DNA of 64,000 nt from Paracoccus sp041927875 (GTDB taxonomy: Bacteria; Pseudomonadota; Alphaproteobacteria; Rhodobacterales; Rhodobacteraceae), in assembly GCF_041927875.1 (NCBI RefSeq), contig NZ_JBHFHN010000001.1. One strand, written 5' to 3'. The notes beneath the pieces were generated by a model. The model did not search any database and was not told the origin of the DNA. It saw nothing but the letters and a program-made list of their open reading frames with translations. Numbering within the stretch: the first letter of the stretch is position 1; each line of letters opens with the position of its first letter. This document shows, one piece after another, positions 1-10,205 of the stretch. The translations under genes and the position numbers were made by a program.

Positions 1-456
1 GCGCGCGCCCTGGCGCTGATCGGCGGGGCGATCCTGATCGCCCTGATCGCGATGATCTGCATCAGCATCACCACGCGCGCCTTGGGCTTTGGCCCGGTCA
101 CCGGCGATTATGAACTGGTCGAACTGGGCACCGCACTGGCGGTCTTTGCCTTTCTGCCCTTCTGCCAGATCACCGGCGCCCATGCGCGGGTCGATGTGCT
201 GACCCACCGGCTTGGCCCGCGCGGCTGGGCCTTGCTGGACGGGCTGTGGGCTGTCGCCTTGGCGGTGGTCATGGCGCTGATCGCCTGGAAATTGGCCGAG
301 GGGATGGCGGGCAAGCGCATGGCGGCCGAGACGACGTTCCTGCGCCAGATCCCGGTCTGGTGGGCCTATGCGGGCGCGCTGCCGATGGCGGCGGTCGCGG
401 CGCTGATCGCCGCCTGGTCGGCGCTGCGGGCGATCCTGCCGGGGGCGCGGGCATGA
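1..456 (+). CDS. TRAP transporter small permease (DctQ-like), 5' end cut off
   Basis: The reading frame is open from base 1 with no start codon in the window; 151 residues are visible. The protein is strongly hydrophobic, with about four membrane segments, and has the DctQ-type pattern of a charged loop (HARVDVL around residues 60-66 of the visible part) after the second helix. Small TRAP permeases pair with a DctM subunit to import organic acids driven by sodium. Its TGA overlaps the ATG of the next gene (ATGA), as is usual for dctQ-dctM pairs. The binding protein presumably lies before the window, so the substrate is unknown. Confidence 0.85.
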   Translation, partial: ARALALIGGAILIALIAMICISITTRALGFGPVTGDYELVELGTALAVFAFLPFCQITGAHARVDVLTHRLGPRGWALLDGLWAVALAVVMALIAWKLAEGMAGKRMAAETTFLRQIPVWWAYAGALPMAAVAALIAAWSALRAILPGARA

Positions 457-1763
457 CCACGCTTGAGATGGGCTTCTGGTCGCTTCCGGTCCTGCTAGGC
501 CTGATCTTCGCCCGCGCGCCCATCGGCCTCGCCATGGCCCTTGTCGGCGCGGGCGGGCTGTGGCTGGTGACCGGCAGCCCGGCGATGATCCTGGCCCGGC
601 TGAAGACCGAGGTGTTTTCCACCTATGCCAGCTATACCCTGTCGGTCGTGCCGATGTTCCTGTTGATGGGGCAGTTCGCGGCGCTTGGCGGCATGTCGCA
701 GGCGCTGTTTCGTGCGGCCGAGGGGCTGGTCGGCCACCGGCGCGGCGGCGTCGGTATCGCCGCCATCGGTGCCTGCGCGGGCTTTGGCGCGATCTGCGGG
801 TCGTCGATGGCGACAGCCGCCACCATGGGTCAGGCGGCGCTGCCCGAACTGAAACGCGCGGGCTATGCCGGTGGCTTTGCCGGGGCGATCCTGGCGGCGG
901 GGGGGACGCTGGGCATCCTGATCCCGCCCTCGGTCGTGTTGGTCATCTATGCGCAACTGACCGAGGCGAACATCGCCAAGCTGTTCCTGGCCGCCTTCGT
1001 GCCGGGGCTGCTGGCGGCGGCCAGCTATATGGCGGTGATCGCGCTTTATGTGCGCCGCCATCCCAACGCGGCGGGGATCGTGGCGCGGGTCGGCTGGGGC
1101 GAGCGGCTGCGGCGCCTGGCCTTGGTCTGGCCGGTGCTGGCGGTGTTTCTGGCGGTGGTCGGCGGCATCTATGGCGGCCTGTTCACCCCGACCGAGGGCG
1201 CCGCTATCGGCGCCGCCGGCACCGGCCTGATCGCCGCGCTGAGCGGCGGCCTGCGCGGCGGCGCGCTGCCCCGCGCGCTGCTGGCGACGGCGCAATCGAC
1301 GGCGATGGTGTTCTTCATCGTGCTGGGCGCGGGGTTGCTGAACGGCTTTCTTGCACTGGCGCAGGTGCCGCAAGCCCTGTCGCAGGCGGTCGTCGATCTG
1401 GGCCTGAGCCCCTGGATGGTGATGGTGGCGATCCTCGTGCTTTACCTGATCCTTGGCTGCGTGATGGACAGCCTGTCGATGATCCTTTTGACGGTGCCGA
1501 TCTTCTGGCCGGTGGTGCAGGGCCTCGATTTCGGCCTGACGCCGGACCAACTGGCGATCTGGTTCGGCATCCTCGTGCTGATCGCGGTCGAGGTCGGGCT
1601 GATCACCCCGCCGGTGGGGATGAACCTGTTCGTCATCAACGCGATGGACCGCGCCACCCCGGCCCCCGCCGTGTTCCGCGCCGTCACCTGGTTCGTCGCC
1701 GCCGACATCCTGCGCATCGCCCTACTGCTGGCCGTCCCCGCCATCACGCTGTTTGCGATCTGA
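453..1763 (+). CDS. TRAP transporter large permease (DctM-like)
   Basis: This 436-residue protein has the usual DctM length and about 12 hydrophobic helices. It carries family landmarks: GFGAICGSSMATAATMG near residues 105-121, LIPPSVVLVIYA near 152-163, a FTPTEGAA repeat near 245-252 and LITPPVGMNLFVIN near 383-396. It forms the transport channel of the tripartite sodium-dependent uptake system together with the preceding small permease. The start is the ATG overlapping the upstream TGA; an open frame continues upstream but is only the shadow of the small permease gene. Substrate cannot be inferred. Confidence 0.92.
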   Translation: MTTLEMGFWSLPVLLGLIFARAPIGLAMALVGAGGLWLVTGSPAMILARLKTEVFSTYASYTLSVVPMFLLMGQFAALGGMSQALFRAAEGLVGHRRGGVGIAAIGACAGFGAICGSSMATAATMGQAALPELKRAGYAGGFAGAILAAGGTLGILIPPSVVLVIYAQLTEANIAKLFLAAFVPGLLAAASYMAVIALYVRRHPNAAGIVARVGWGERLRRLALVWPVLAVFLAVVGGIYGGLFTPTEGAAIGAAGTGLIAALSGGLRGGALPRALLATAQSTAMVFFIVLGAGLLNGFLALAQVPQALSQAVVDLGLSPWMVMVAILVLYLILGCVMDSLSMILLTVPIFWPVVQGLDFGLTPDQLAIWFGILVLIAVEVGLITPPVGMNLFVINAMDRATPAPAVFRAVTWFVAADILRIALLLAVPAITLFAI

Positions 1764-1818
1764 GCCGAAACCGGGCAGCATGGGGCCAGACGTCACCATA
1801 GCAAAGGGGGCACGCACC

Positions 1819-2136
1819 ATGGCCAGCATCACCCGCGATTTTGAAGGTCAGACCGTCATCACCACGTTTGAAATGTCGCCCGGCACCGCCGCCGACCTGC
1901 TTGAGGCGCTGCAAGACGCCTGGGAACAGGTCATCAGCAAGCAACCCGGTTTCATCGCCGGGGCGCTGCATATGAACGATGCCCAGACCCGGATCGCCAG
2001 CTATTCGCAATGGCGTGACCGGCGCGATTATCAGGCGATGCTGCGCACCCCCGAGATGCGCGAAAGGAACCGCCACATCCACGCGCTTGCCAAGTCGTTC
2101 GAGCCGGTCATGTATGAGGTCGCGGCGACCTATTAG
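1819..2136 (+). CDS. Antibiotic biosynthesis monooxygenase (ABM) family protein
   Basis: The 105-residue product has the ferredoxin-like ABM pattern: a short N-terminal strand, a helix (TAADLLEALQDAWEQV), the strand GFIAGALHM, then IASYSQWRDRRDYQAML and a closing strand. Such small dimeric proteins oxidise quinones or polyketides, or degrade haem, but many have unknown substrates and this one cannot be assigned further. The ATG at 1819 is preceded by an AAAGGGGG Shine-Dalgarno sequence; an upstream in-frame ATG at 1753 lacks one. It lies 55 bp after the TRAP genes and may be transcribed separately. Confidence 0.7.
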   Translation: MASITRDFEGQTVITTFEMSPGTAADLLEALQDAWEQVISKQPGFIAGALHMNDAQTRIASYSQWRDRRDYQAMLRTPEMRERNRHIHALAKSFEPVMYEVAATY

Positions 2137-2233
2137 GCCCGCCCTGGCGTTTCGCAGGCGCAGCATTTCCCCCGTGCATTCCGGCGCGGGCCATGCGAAC
2201 CTGCGACAAACGGGGCCACAAGGAAAAGCTGCC

Positions 2234-2884
2234 ATGGCCGGACGGATTATCACCATTGCCCAGCAAAAGGGCGGGTCGGGCAAGACCACCCTGGCCGTCA
2301 ATCTGGCCATCGCACTGCGCCGGGCCGGGCATTCGGTCGCGCTGCTGGACACCGATCCGCAGGGCAGCCTGGGGCGGTGGTTCATGACCCGCCGCCAGGC
2401 GCGAGGCGACGATGCGGCCTTGGGCTTTTCCACCTCATCAGCCTGGGGCGTGGAATATGAATGCGAAAAGCTGGCGCGCGACGCCGATGTGGTGATCGTC
2501 GACACCCCGCCCAAGGCCGACAGCGACCTGCGACCGGCGCTGCGGGCCGCCGATCTGGTGCTGGTGCCGGTCGCCAGCAGCCATGTCGATCTGTGGGCGA
2601 CAGAGGGCGTGCTGGATCTGGCCCGGCGCGAAGGCCGCGCCTGTCTGATCGTCCTGAACCGCACCCGTCCCGGCACCCGGCTGGGCGCCGAGGTCGAACA
2701 GGCCGCCGCCGGTCTGGGTGTCGATCTGGCCGAGGGCCGCCTGGGAAACCGCGTCGCCTATGCCGAGACCTTGGGCCAGGGCGATGGCGTGGCCGAGGCC
2801 GGGCGCAGCCCCGCCGCCCATGAGATCGCCACCCTGGCCGCCGAAATCGCAGCCCGGCTGGACCTCGACCCCGCCAAGGCTTGA
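2234..2884 (+). CDS. ParA/MinD-type P-loop ATPase
   Basis: The 216-residue protein has a deviant Walker A motif KGGSGKTT (residues 12-19), the ParA signature DTDPQGS (39-45) and Walker B VDTPP (89-93). It is shorter than plasmid ParA proteins and lacks an N-terminal DNA-binding domain, so it belongs to the small orphan ParA group. These ATPases position cargo such as chemoreceptor arrays, plasmids or envelope machinery. No parB-like partner is adjacent. The start ATG follows an AAGGAAAAG Shine-Dalgarno sequence. Its specific cargo is unknown. Confidence 0.88.
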   Translation: MAGRIITIAQQKGGSGKTTLAVNLAIALRRAGHSVALLDTDPQGSLGRWFMTRRQARGDDAALGFSTSSAWGVEYECEKLARDADVVIVDTPPKADSDLRPALRAADLVLVPVASSHVDLWATEGVLDLARREGRACLIVLNRTRPGTRLGAEVEQAAAGLGVDLAEGRLGNRVAYAETLGQGDGVAEAGRSPAAHEIATLAAEIAARLDLDPAKA

Positions 2885-2942
2885 CCTGTGCCGCTGCCCG
2901 GCTAGGGTGCCGCCACAACCCAAAGACCCCAAGAGGTATGTC

Positions 2943-3194
2943 ATGACACAGCCGCAACGGCTTCATCTGGTGTTCGGTGGCGAGCTGGTCTCGACCGCTT
3001 CGACCGAGTTCCGCGACCCTTCGGCGATCCATGTCGTCGGCGTCTATCCCGATTACGCCAGTGCCCATCGCGCCTGGAAGGCCGAGGCGCAGCGCACCGT
3101 CGACAGCGCCCAGACCCGCTATTTCATTGCCCATATCCATCGCCTGATGGACGAAAACCGCGAGGCCAGCCCGACCGCCGAACTGGGGGTCTGA
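2943..3194 (+). CDS. DUF4170 family small protein
   Basis: This 83-residue cytoplasmic protein has the layout of the alphaproteobacterial DUF4170 family: an N-terminal strand LHLVFGGEL, a middle strand VVGVYPDYASAHRAWKAEAQ and a C-terminal RYFIAHIHRLMDE. No enzymatic motif is evident. The ATG is preceded by CCAAGAGGTATGTC, giving an AGAGG ribosome site. Function is unknown; the family assignment is from memory of the pattern. Confidence 0.7.
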   Translation: MTQPQRLHLVFGGELVSTASTEFRDPSAIHVVGVYPDYASAHRAWKAEAQRTVDSAQTRYFIAHIHRLMDENREASPTAELGV

Positions 3195-3331
3195 CCGGCC
3201 AACCGGCGGAAACAGGCCGAAAAGGGGCGGGGCGCGGTCGATAACAAAATTGTGTCGGCCCGTGCAACCAATGCCGGTCAGCGGCGTTGATGGGGTATCA
3301 AAAGACATTCCACCTGCCAATGGAGAGACCC

Positions 3332-3688
3332 ATGAAAGCCCCCGCCCTGATCGCCTTGGTGACCGCCCCCTTCCTGCTGGCCGCCTGTGAGACCGTGACC
3401 ACCACCACCGTCGCCGCGCCCGAAGGCAGCGTCGTGGCCACCGCGCCCGCCGCCGATGGCTCGACCGTTGTCGCCGTTCAGCCGGGTGCGACCAATGTCG
3501 CCGACACCTGCAACGCCGCGCGCTATCAGGATCTGGTCGGCCAGAAATCGCCCGCCGTCAGCGTTCCCGCCGGCACCGAGTTCCGCCACTACCGCACCGG
3601 TCAGGCCACGACCCAGGATTTCAACGGCAGCCGCGTGAACTTTGAATACGACCGCTCGGGCAAGCTGGTCAGCGTGACCTGCGGCTGA
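3332..3688 (+). CDS. Lipoprotein with peptidase inhibitor I78 domain
   Basis: The 118-residue product begins with a lipoprotein signal peptide and lipobox LLAAC, so Cys19 would be lipidated. After a Thr/Val/Ala-rich linker, the C-terminal part from about residue 57 matches the I78 serine-protease-inhibitor fold: DTCNAARYQDLVGQ, a central ...PAGTEFRHY, and the terminal RVNFEYDRSGKLVSVTCG, with two cysteines that could pair. It is probably anchored in the outer membrane facing the periplasm. The ATG at 3332 follows a GGAGAG site; upstream in-frame ATGs at 3287 and 3320 would spoil the signal peptide. Confidence 0.82.
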   Translation: MKAPALIALVTAPFLLAACETVTTTTVAAPEGSVVATAPAADGSTVVAVQPGATNVADTCNAARYQDLVGQKSPAVSVPAGTEFRHYRTGQATTQDFNGSRVNFEYDRSGKLVSVTCG

Positions 3689-3713
3689 TCCAAAGGCCTT
3701 GCCACCACGGAAC

Positions 3714-3739
3714 AGGGCGCCCCTTGGGGCGCCCTTTTT
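3714..3739. terminator. Intrinsic terminator between convergent genes
   Basis: A perfect 10-bp inverted repeat (AGGGCGCCCC / GGGGCGCCCT) is followed by TTTTT on the + strand. It ends transcription of the I78 lipoprotein gene and lies just before the uvrB stop codon. Confidence 0.85.
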
Positions 3740-3745
3740 CGTGGC

Positions 3746-5926
<2,181 letters not shown>

Positions 5927-6024
5927 CGTTTCACCTTTGTTCCGCGATAATGTGGACCCCGCGACCCCCTTGCACAAGGGGCCTGTTCCGACGATAACGG
6001 GGCCGTTCACGAAAGGGGTTCGTC

Positions 6025-6339
6025 ATGCGCGCACGTCTGTATCAACCCGCCCGCAACGCCATGCAGTCCGGCACCGCCAAGACCGGGGCCTGGATGCTTG
6101 AGTTCGAACCTGCCGCGCCGCGCGCCATTGACCCGCTGATGGGCTGGACATCATCATCCGACATGAACGCCCAGATCCGCCTGCGTTTCGACAGCCGCAA
6201 GGCCGCCGAGGATTACGCCCGCGAAAAAGGGATCGAGCTGACGGTGGTCGCGCCCGCGCAAAAGCGCAAGCCGATCATCCGCCCCCGCGGCTATGGCGAG
6301 AATTTCGCCACCGAACGCCGCGCCCCCTGGACGCACTGA
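6025..6339 (+). CDS. ETC complex I subunit region (NDUFS4-like) protein
   Basis: The 104-residue product has the hallmark of the NDUFS4/ETC-complex-I family: ARLYQPARNAMQSG at the start, W-x-LEFEP, the GWTSSSDM motif with a following FDSRKAAEDYAREKGI, and the terminal YGENFATERRAPWTH. In mitochondria this accessory subunit stabilises the N-module of NADH dehydrogenase; alphaproteobacteria are the only bacteria that commonly carry it. The ATG follows GAAAGGGG. It is transcribed divergently from uvrB and lies away from any nuo cluster. Confidence 0.88.
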   Translation: MRARLYQPARNAMQSGTAKTGAWMLEFEPAAPRAIDPLMGWTSSSDMNAQIRLRFDSRKAAEDYAREKGIELTVVAPAQKRKPIIRPRGYGENFATERRAPWTH

Positions 6340-6484
6340 GGCCGGCTGAAAGGCTGCCCAAAGAATTGGCACTGTCGGTGACAAAAGTTGCCGTGTGGGC
6401 GTGTCTGGCGTGCCGGTGCCTGACCGCGCGCGCCTGCGGGAAAGACTGCGGGACAGACTGTGGCCAGCCCCCGAAAGGATCGCC

Positions 6485-6973
6485 ATGACCGCCATCATCA
6501 CCCGCGAAAGCCCGCTGACCGACGATCTGGCGCTGCTGTTTCAGCGCCATCACGACCATTGCCACGCCGATACGCCGCCCGAATCCATTCACATGATGGA
6601 CCGCGCCGATCTGGCCGTGCCGGAAATCGCGTTCTTCGTCGCGCGCGATGATGAGGGTCAGCCGCTGGCGATGGGCGCTGTCAAGGTGATCGAGCCGGGC
6701 CATGGCGAGCTGAAGTCGATGCATGTGCTGGCCGAGGCGCGCGGCCTTGGCCTGGCCCGGCAGATGCTGGATCACCTGATCGCCCAGGCCCGCGCCATGG
6801 GCCTGACGCGCCTTAGCCTTGAGACCGGCGCGCAGGCCAGCTTCACCCCGGCGCGCGCGCTTTATGCGGCGGCCGGCTTTGCCGAATGCGGGCCGTTTCT
6901 GGGCTATCGGGCAGACCTGATGAGCGTGTTCATGACGCTGGATTTCACCATGCCGTCAAACGATGTGAACTAA
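6485..6973 (+). CDS. GNAT family N-acetyltransferase
   Basis: The 162-residue protein fits a single GNAT domain: the acetyl-CoA binding motif is EARGLGLARQML (about residues 82-93), preceded by the strand GELKSMHVL and followed by LSLETG and the ARALYAAAGF helix. The architecture resembles PanZ/ElaA-like or YhhY-like acyltransferases. The ATG at 6485 has a GAAAGGA ribosome site; an upstream in-frame ATG at 6395 does not. The acceptor substrate cannot be read from the sequence. Confidence 0.88.
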   Translation: MTAIITRESPLTDDLALLFQRHHDHCHADTPPESIHMMDRADLAVPEIAFFVARDDEGQPLAMGAVKVIEPGHGELKSMHVLAEARGLGLARQMLDHLIAQARAMGLTRLSLETGAQASFTPARALYAAAGFAECGPFLGYRADLMSVFMTLDFTMPSNDVN

Positions 6974-7020
6974 GTCATTAAGTTACACGACAATCCTCGC
7001 GTTTTCGCGATTCAAGGCAA

Positions 7021-7037
7021 GTCAAATCTTGTTTGAC
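7021..7037. promoter_or_regulatory. Palindromic operator candidate upstream of the Hint-domain gene
   Basis: GTCAAA-TCTTG-TTTGAC is a perfect 6-bp inverted repeat about 95 bp before the Hint gene. Just upstream, TCGCG-TTTT-CGCGA (6997-7010) is a second perfect palindrome. The tract is visibly AT-richer than its surroundings, as expected of a promoter. Which protein would bind is unknown. Confidence 0.35.
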
Positions 7038-7133
7038 GCCCCGTGCCATGACATAATGTTTGCCTTAGCGGGGCTGCGACGCCCCCGAATCTAGGCAGCG
7101 ATGGGGGTAATCCTCGTCTGAAAGGGTAGTGTG

Positions 7134-8360
7134 ATGGCGAGTGAAACCTTTAGCTGGAAAACTCTGACGGGCGGTGTGAACCAGACTATCACCAACCAAA
7201 GCCTGTCGTTGGACACTGGCCAAACTATCGTAGGCGTCAGCAGCAAAGTCGCCAGCACATCTGCGGTGCGCGTGGTCACAACTGACACCAATCCCAACCC
7301 GACCTCGTTTCCCGCTGACTCGCGGCTAAGTTGGACAGGTAATTCATCCAACGCCAGCCGCGGGACGATGACCTTCAACTTCAAGGATGACCCGTCCGAT
7401 ACTCAGACGGTCGCCGCCGAGAATGTCAAGTTCTCAATCTATGACATCGATGCGGGTAGCAGCACTTCAAGCGGTTTTCGCGATCGCGTCATCATTCGCG
7501 CTTATGACACGGATGGAAACGCGATTCCGGTCACCGCAACGACAGGCACCGGCGTGATCACGCAAGGGCTGACGGGGGGTGGCTTGCAGCTCACCGCCAA
7601 GTTAAACACCAATTCACTGAACAGCCCCGCACAGGCGGCGCAGATCTCGATCGTCGGCCCGGTTGCTTATTATACGATAGAGTTCTTCAACGATGGCCTA
7701 AATGCGAACAACATCCTGATCTCCGACGCAAGTTTCACCAGCGTCGTGACACAACCCTGCTTCGCCCGCGGCACGATGATCCTGACCGAACGCGGCACAG
7801 TCGCGATCGAGGATCTGGCCGAGGGCGACATGGTGATGACTCGCGACAACGGCGCGCAACCGATCCGCTGGATTGGCTCCAGCAGCATCAACCTGGACCG
7901 CCGCCCGCATCTGGCACCGATCCGCATCCGCGCCGGAGCCTTGGGCGCGGGGCAGCCGACCGCCGACCTGCTGGTCAGCCCGCAGCACCGGATCCTGGTG
8001 CAATCGGCCATTGCGCAGCGGCTGTTCGGCGCGCCCGAGGTGCTGGTCGCGGCCAAGCAGTTGCTGCAAGTCGACGGTATCGACATTGCCACCGACCTGG
8101 CCGAAGTCGACTATTTCCACATGCTTTTCGATGCGCATGAGGTGGTCACGTCGAACGGGGCGGCCTCGGAAAGCCTGTTCACCGGGCCAGAGGCGCTGAA
8201 GGCGGTGGGTGCCGCCGCGCGGGCGGAAATCCTTGCGATCTTCCCCGAACTGGCCCGCCGCGACTATCAGCCGGTGGGCGCGCGCATCCTGGCCTCGGGG
8301 CGGATGGGCCGCAAGCTGGCGGTGCGCCACGCGCAAAACGGCAAGCCGCTGGTTCAGTGA
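7134..8360 (+). CDS. Hint (hedgehog/intein) domain-containing protein
   Basis: The 408-residue product has two parts. Residues 1 to about 200 form a Thr/Ser/Asn-rich beta-type region with no enzyme motif. From about residue 205 the Hint domain follows: PCFARGTMILTERGTVAIEDLAEGDMV, the block LLVSPQHRILV and the C-terminal block VDYFHMLFDAHEVV. Such Hint proteins are abundant in Rhodobacterales and are usually secreted or surface-attached; autoprocessing is possible but unproven. The first half is lower in GC than the second, suggesting a domain fusion. A GTG lies one codon before the ATG; GAAAGGG serves either start. Confidence 0.8.
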   Translation: MASETFSWKTLTGGVNQTITNQSLSLDTGQTIVGVSSKVASTSAVRVVTTDTNPNPTSFPADSRLSWTGNSSNASRGTMTFNFKDDPSDTQTVAAENVKFSIYDIDAGSSTSSGFRDRVIIRAYDTDGNAIPVTATTGTGVITQGLTGGGLQLTAKLNTNSLNSPAQAAQISIVGPVAYYTIEFFNDGLNANNILISDASFTSVVTQPCFARGTMILTERGTVAIEDLAEGDMVMTRDNGAQPIRWIGSSSINLDRRPHLAPIRIRAGALGAGQPTADLLVSPQHRILVQSAIAQRLFGAPEVLVAAKQLLQVDGIDIATDLAEVDYFHMLFDAHEVVTSNGAASESLFTGPEALKAVGAAARAEILAIFPELARRDYQPVGARILASGRMGRKLAVRHAQNGKPLVQ

Positions 8361-8383
8361 CCACGGCCACAGGGCACGGATCG

Positions 8384-8408
8384 GGGGCGCCTTCGGGTGC
8401 CCCTTTCT
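8384..8408 (+). terminator. Intrinsic terminator after the Hint gene
   Basis: GGGGCGCC-TTCG-GGTGCCCC forms an 8-bp stem with a UUCG loop, followed by TTTCTT. It lies about 24 bp after the stop codon. Confidence 0.75.
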
Positions 8409-8428
8409 TCTTGGCGCAAAGATCCTCG
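8400..8428. repeat. Dispersed intergenic element, copy 1 (CCCTTTCTTCTTGG type)
   Basis: The core CCCTTTCTTCTTGG is followed by a GCAAAGATCC-like end, and the same element recurs at 61416-61446 with GTGAAAATATCC. Both copies sit next to a GC-rich hairpin in an intergenic space. I recall similar short elements being frequent in Rhodobacteraceae intergenic regions, but this was not checked. Confidence 0.5.
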
Positions 8429-8506
8429 CCGAAGGCATCGATCCGCGCCACAGGCGTTGCGCTGCGGCCTTGCACACCGCCGCCCGCTGTCGCATGAACG
8501 CGCCAC

Positions 8507-8583
8507 GGCCCCTTAGCTCAGCTGGATAGAGCACTCGCCTTCTAAGCGAATGGTCACAGGTTCGAATCCTGTAGGGGCCGCCA
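8507..8583 (+). tRNA. tRNA-Arg (anticodon TCT), CCA encoded
   Basis: All arms fold: acceptor GGCCCCT/AGGGGCC, D-arm GCTC/GAGC, T-arm ACAGG-TTCGAAT-CCTGT, and an encoded CCA at 8581-8583. The anticodon loop CTTCTAA places TCT at 8541-8543, which reads AGA (and AGG by wobble) arginine codons. The outermost anticodon-stem pair is a C-A mismatch. It is the only RNA gene I can support in the window. Confidence 0.96.
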
Positions 8584-8736
8584 TCTTTGGCCGGTAGGGC
8601 GCCAGGCCGATCTGTCCCAATCCTGCGCCTTCGTGCCTGCCCTTCATCATGGGCCGACAGGTCGTAAAGCTGCGATTCCAGCCGCGTGAGTGTTCACGTA
8701 TTGTTCCTGTGGATTTGCATGAGGGAAGGGTCTGGG

Positions 8737-9132
8737 ATGATACAAGGTAGTTGCTGTTGCGGCGCCGTGAAGTTCGAATGGCTGGCTGCGCCAGCCATGA
8801 TGGGAACGTGCCATTGTTCCCGTTGCAGGAAGGCCGGGGCCAGCACGATCGTCTTTGTCAAGCGCGATGACCTGAAATGGCTCTGTGGCAGGGAAAATGT
8901 GGCGACGTACAAGCCGGGCGCCCCTTATAGATATGAGCGTTGCTTCTGTCGGATCTGCGGTTCGTCATTGGGTGAAATCCTGTCTGAAGGGGACAGCTTC
9001 CCGATTGCAGCGAACGCGCTGGATACAGGCCTTGGCCTGAAAAACCAGTTTCATGAGTTTACGTCTGAAAAGCCCGGTTGGTATGAGATTTGCGATGAGG
9101 CCCCGCAGTCGGAAGGCTGCCCTGCCTCATGA
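8737..9132 (+). CDS. GFA (glutathione-dependent formaldehyde-activating) family protein
   Basis: The 131-residue protein has the GFA/CENP-V zinc fold: CCCG (residues 6-9), CHCSRC (25-30) and CFCRICG (69-75) supply the cysteine ligands of two zinc sites. True Gfa condenses formaldehyde with glutathione, but most paralogues such as this one have unknown substrates. The ATG at 8737 follows GAGGGAAGGG; an alternative in-frame ATG lies at 8719. Base composition is somewhat lower in GC than the neighbours, and the gene sits directly after a tRNA, a frequent insertion site. Confidence 0.85.
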   Translation: MIQGSCCCGAVKFEWLAAPAMMGTCHCSRCRKAGASTIVFVKRDDLKWLCGRENVATYKPGAPYRYERCFCRICGSSLGEILSEGDSFPIAANALDTGLGLKNQFHEFTSEKPGWYEICDEAPQSEGCPAS

Positions 9133-9221
9133 ACCGCTGAGCGCCTGTCCGCAGGCTTCTGGCACAGCCAAGGGACCAGCCTTGTCTGTCGATCAGCACC
9201 GCCGTCAGGATCAGTCAAGCA

Positions 9222-9249
9222 AAAAGGCCGGGGATTTCCCCGGCCTTTT
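9222..9249. terminator. Bidirectional terminator between GFA and BI-1 genes
   Basis: AAAAGGCCGGGG-ATTT-CCCCGGCCTTTT is a perfect 12-bp stem with a T-run on both strands. It lies 90 bp after the GFA stop codon and 27 bp beyond the stop codon of the convergent BI-1 gene. Confidence 0.9.
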
Positions 9250-9276
9250 GTCGGCAATGCCGCTTGGCAGTCAGCC

Positions 9277-10047
9277 TTATTCCTGCGAGCCCATGAAGGA
9301 CAGCAGGAATTGGAACATGTTCAGGAAGTTCAGATACAGCGACAGCGCGCCCATGATGGCACCCTTCGCCAGGAACTCGCTGTCGGAATTGGCCAGGTCC
9401 AGATAGGTCTGCTTGATGCGCTGCGTGTCAAAGGCGGTCAGACCGGCAAAGATCAGCACGCCGATGGCCGAGATGGCAAAGTGCATCGCGCCCGACTTCA
9501 GGAAGATGTTCACGATCGAGGCGACGATCAGGCCGATCAGGCCCATCATCAGGAAGGTGCCCATGCCCGACAGGTCGCGCTTGGTGGTGTAGCCATAGAT
9601 CGACAGGCCGGCAAAGGCGATGGCCGTCACCAGGAAGGTCTGCACGATCGAGAACGGCGTATAGACGGCAAAGATCCAGCTGATCGACACGCCCATCAGC
9701 GCGGCGAACAGGAAGAAGATGCCCTGCGCGGCCTGCGCCGACAGCCGGTTGATCGCCGCGCCGAAGGCAAAGACGATCAACAGCGGGGCGAACATGATGA
9801 CCCATTTCAGCGGCGACAGATACAGGGTCTTGCCGAACTCGGTCAGGTAACGCCCGGCGCCGATCTGCCACGGCGTCGGATCCGCCGACAGCGCGAGGTT
9901 CGACATCAGCCAGGCCAGGCCCGCGGTGATCAGCATCCCCACGCTCATCAGCGCATAGACGCGGTTCATGTAGACGCGCAGCCCCTGGTCGATGGCGGCG
10001 CTGTGGGCGCCGGCATGGCTGCGGTTCAATGTGTTGTAATCGGCCAT
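9277..10047 (-). CDS. Bax inhibitor-1/YccA family membrane protein
   Basis: The 256-residue protein has seven hydrophobic segments and BI-1 family signatures: the N-terminal RVYMNRVYALMSVGMLITAG, a middle SPLKWVIMFAPL and the C-terminal DTQRIKQTYL. Bacterial BI-1 proteins act as pH-sensitive calcium-leak channels or interact with FtsH. The start MADYNTLNR follows a CGGAGG ribosome site; the longer frame upstream lacks one. The gene stands alone, with a strong terminator 3' of it. Confidence 0.92.
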   Translation of the reverse strand: MADYNTLNRSHAGAHSAAIDQGLRVYMNRVYALMSVGMLITAGLAWLMSNLALSADPTPWQIGAGRYLTEFGKTLYLSPLKWVIMFAPLLIVFAFGAAINRLSAQAAQGIFFLFAALMGVSISWIFAVYTPFSIVQTFLVTAIAFAGLSIYGYTTKRDLSGMGTFLMMGLIGLIVASIVNIFLKSGAMHFAISAIGVLIFAGLTAFDTQRIKQTYLDLANSDSEFLAKGAIMGALSLYLNFLNMFQFLLSFMGSQE

Positions 10048-10205
10048 CAATGCCTCCGTTGATCGTCGGGGCCATGTGCCCCGGTCCCTTGGACGGGGAT
10101 TGACGCCCCCTTGGGGTCGAATATCGGCGCGGGGGCCGGGGGATTCAAGGAAAAGCGACCTCAAATTGTCGTATTTTCTGCATCGCAGCGTGGGTTTGGC
10201 GCGGC

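Noticed and set aside
5927..6024. Possible SOS box between uvrB and the NDUFS4-like gene
   Set aside because: Four GTTC words occur, but none are 11 bp apart start to start (the closest pair is 13), so the GTTC-N7-GTTC pattern is not met.
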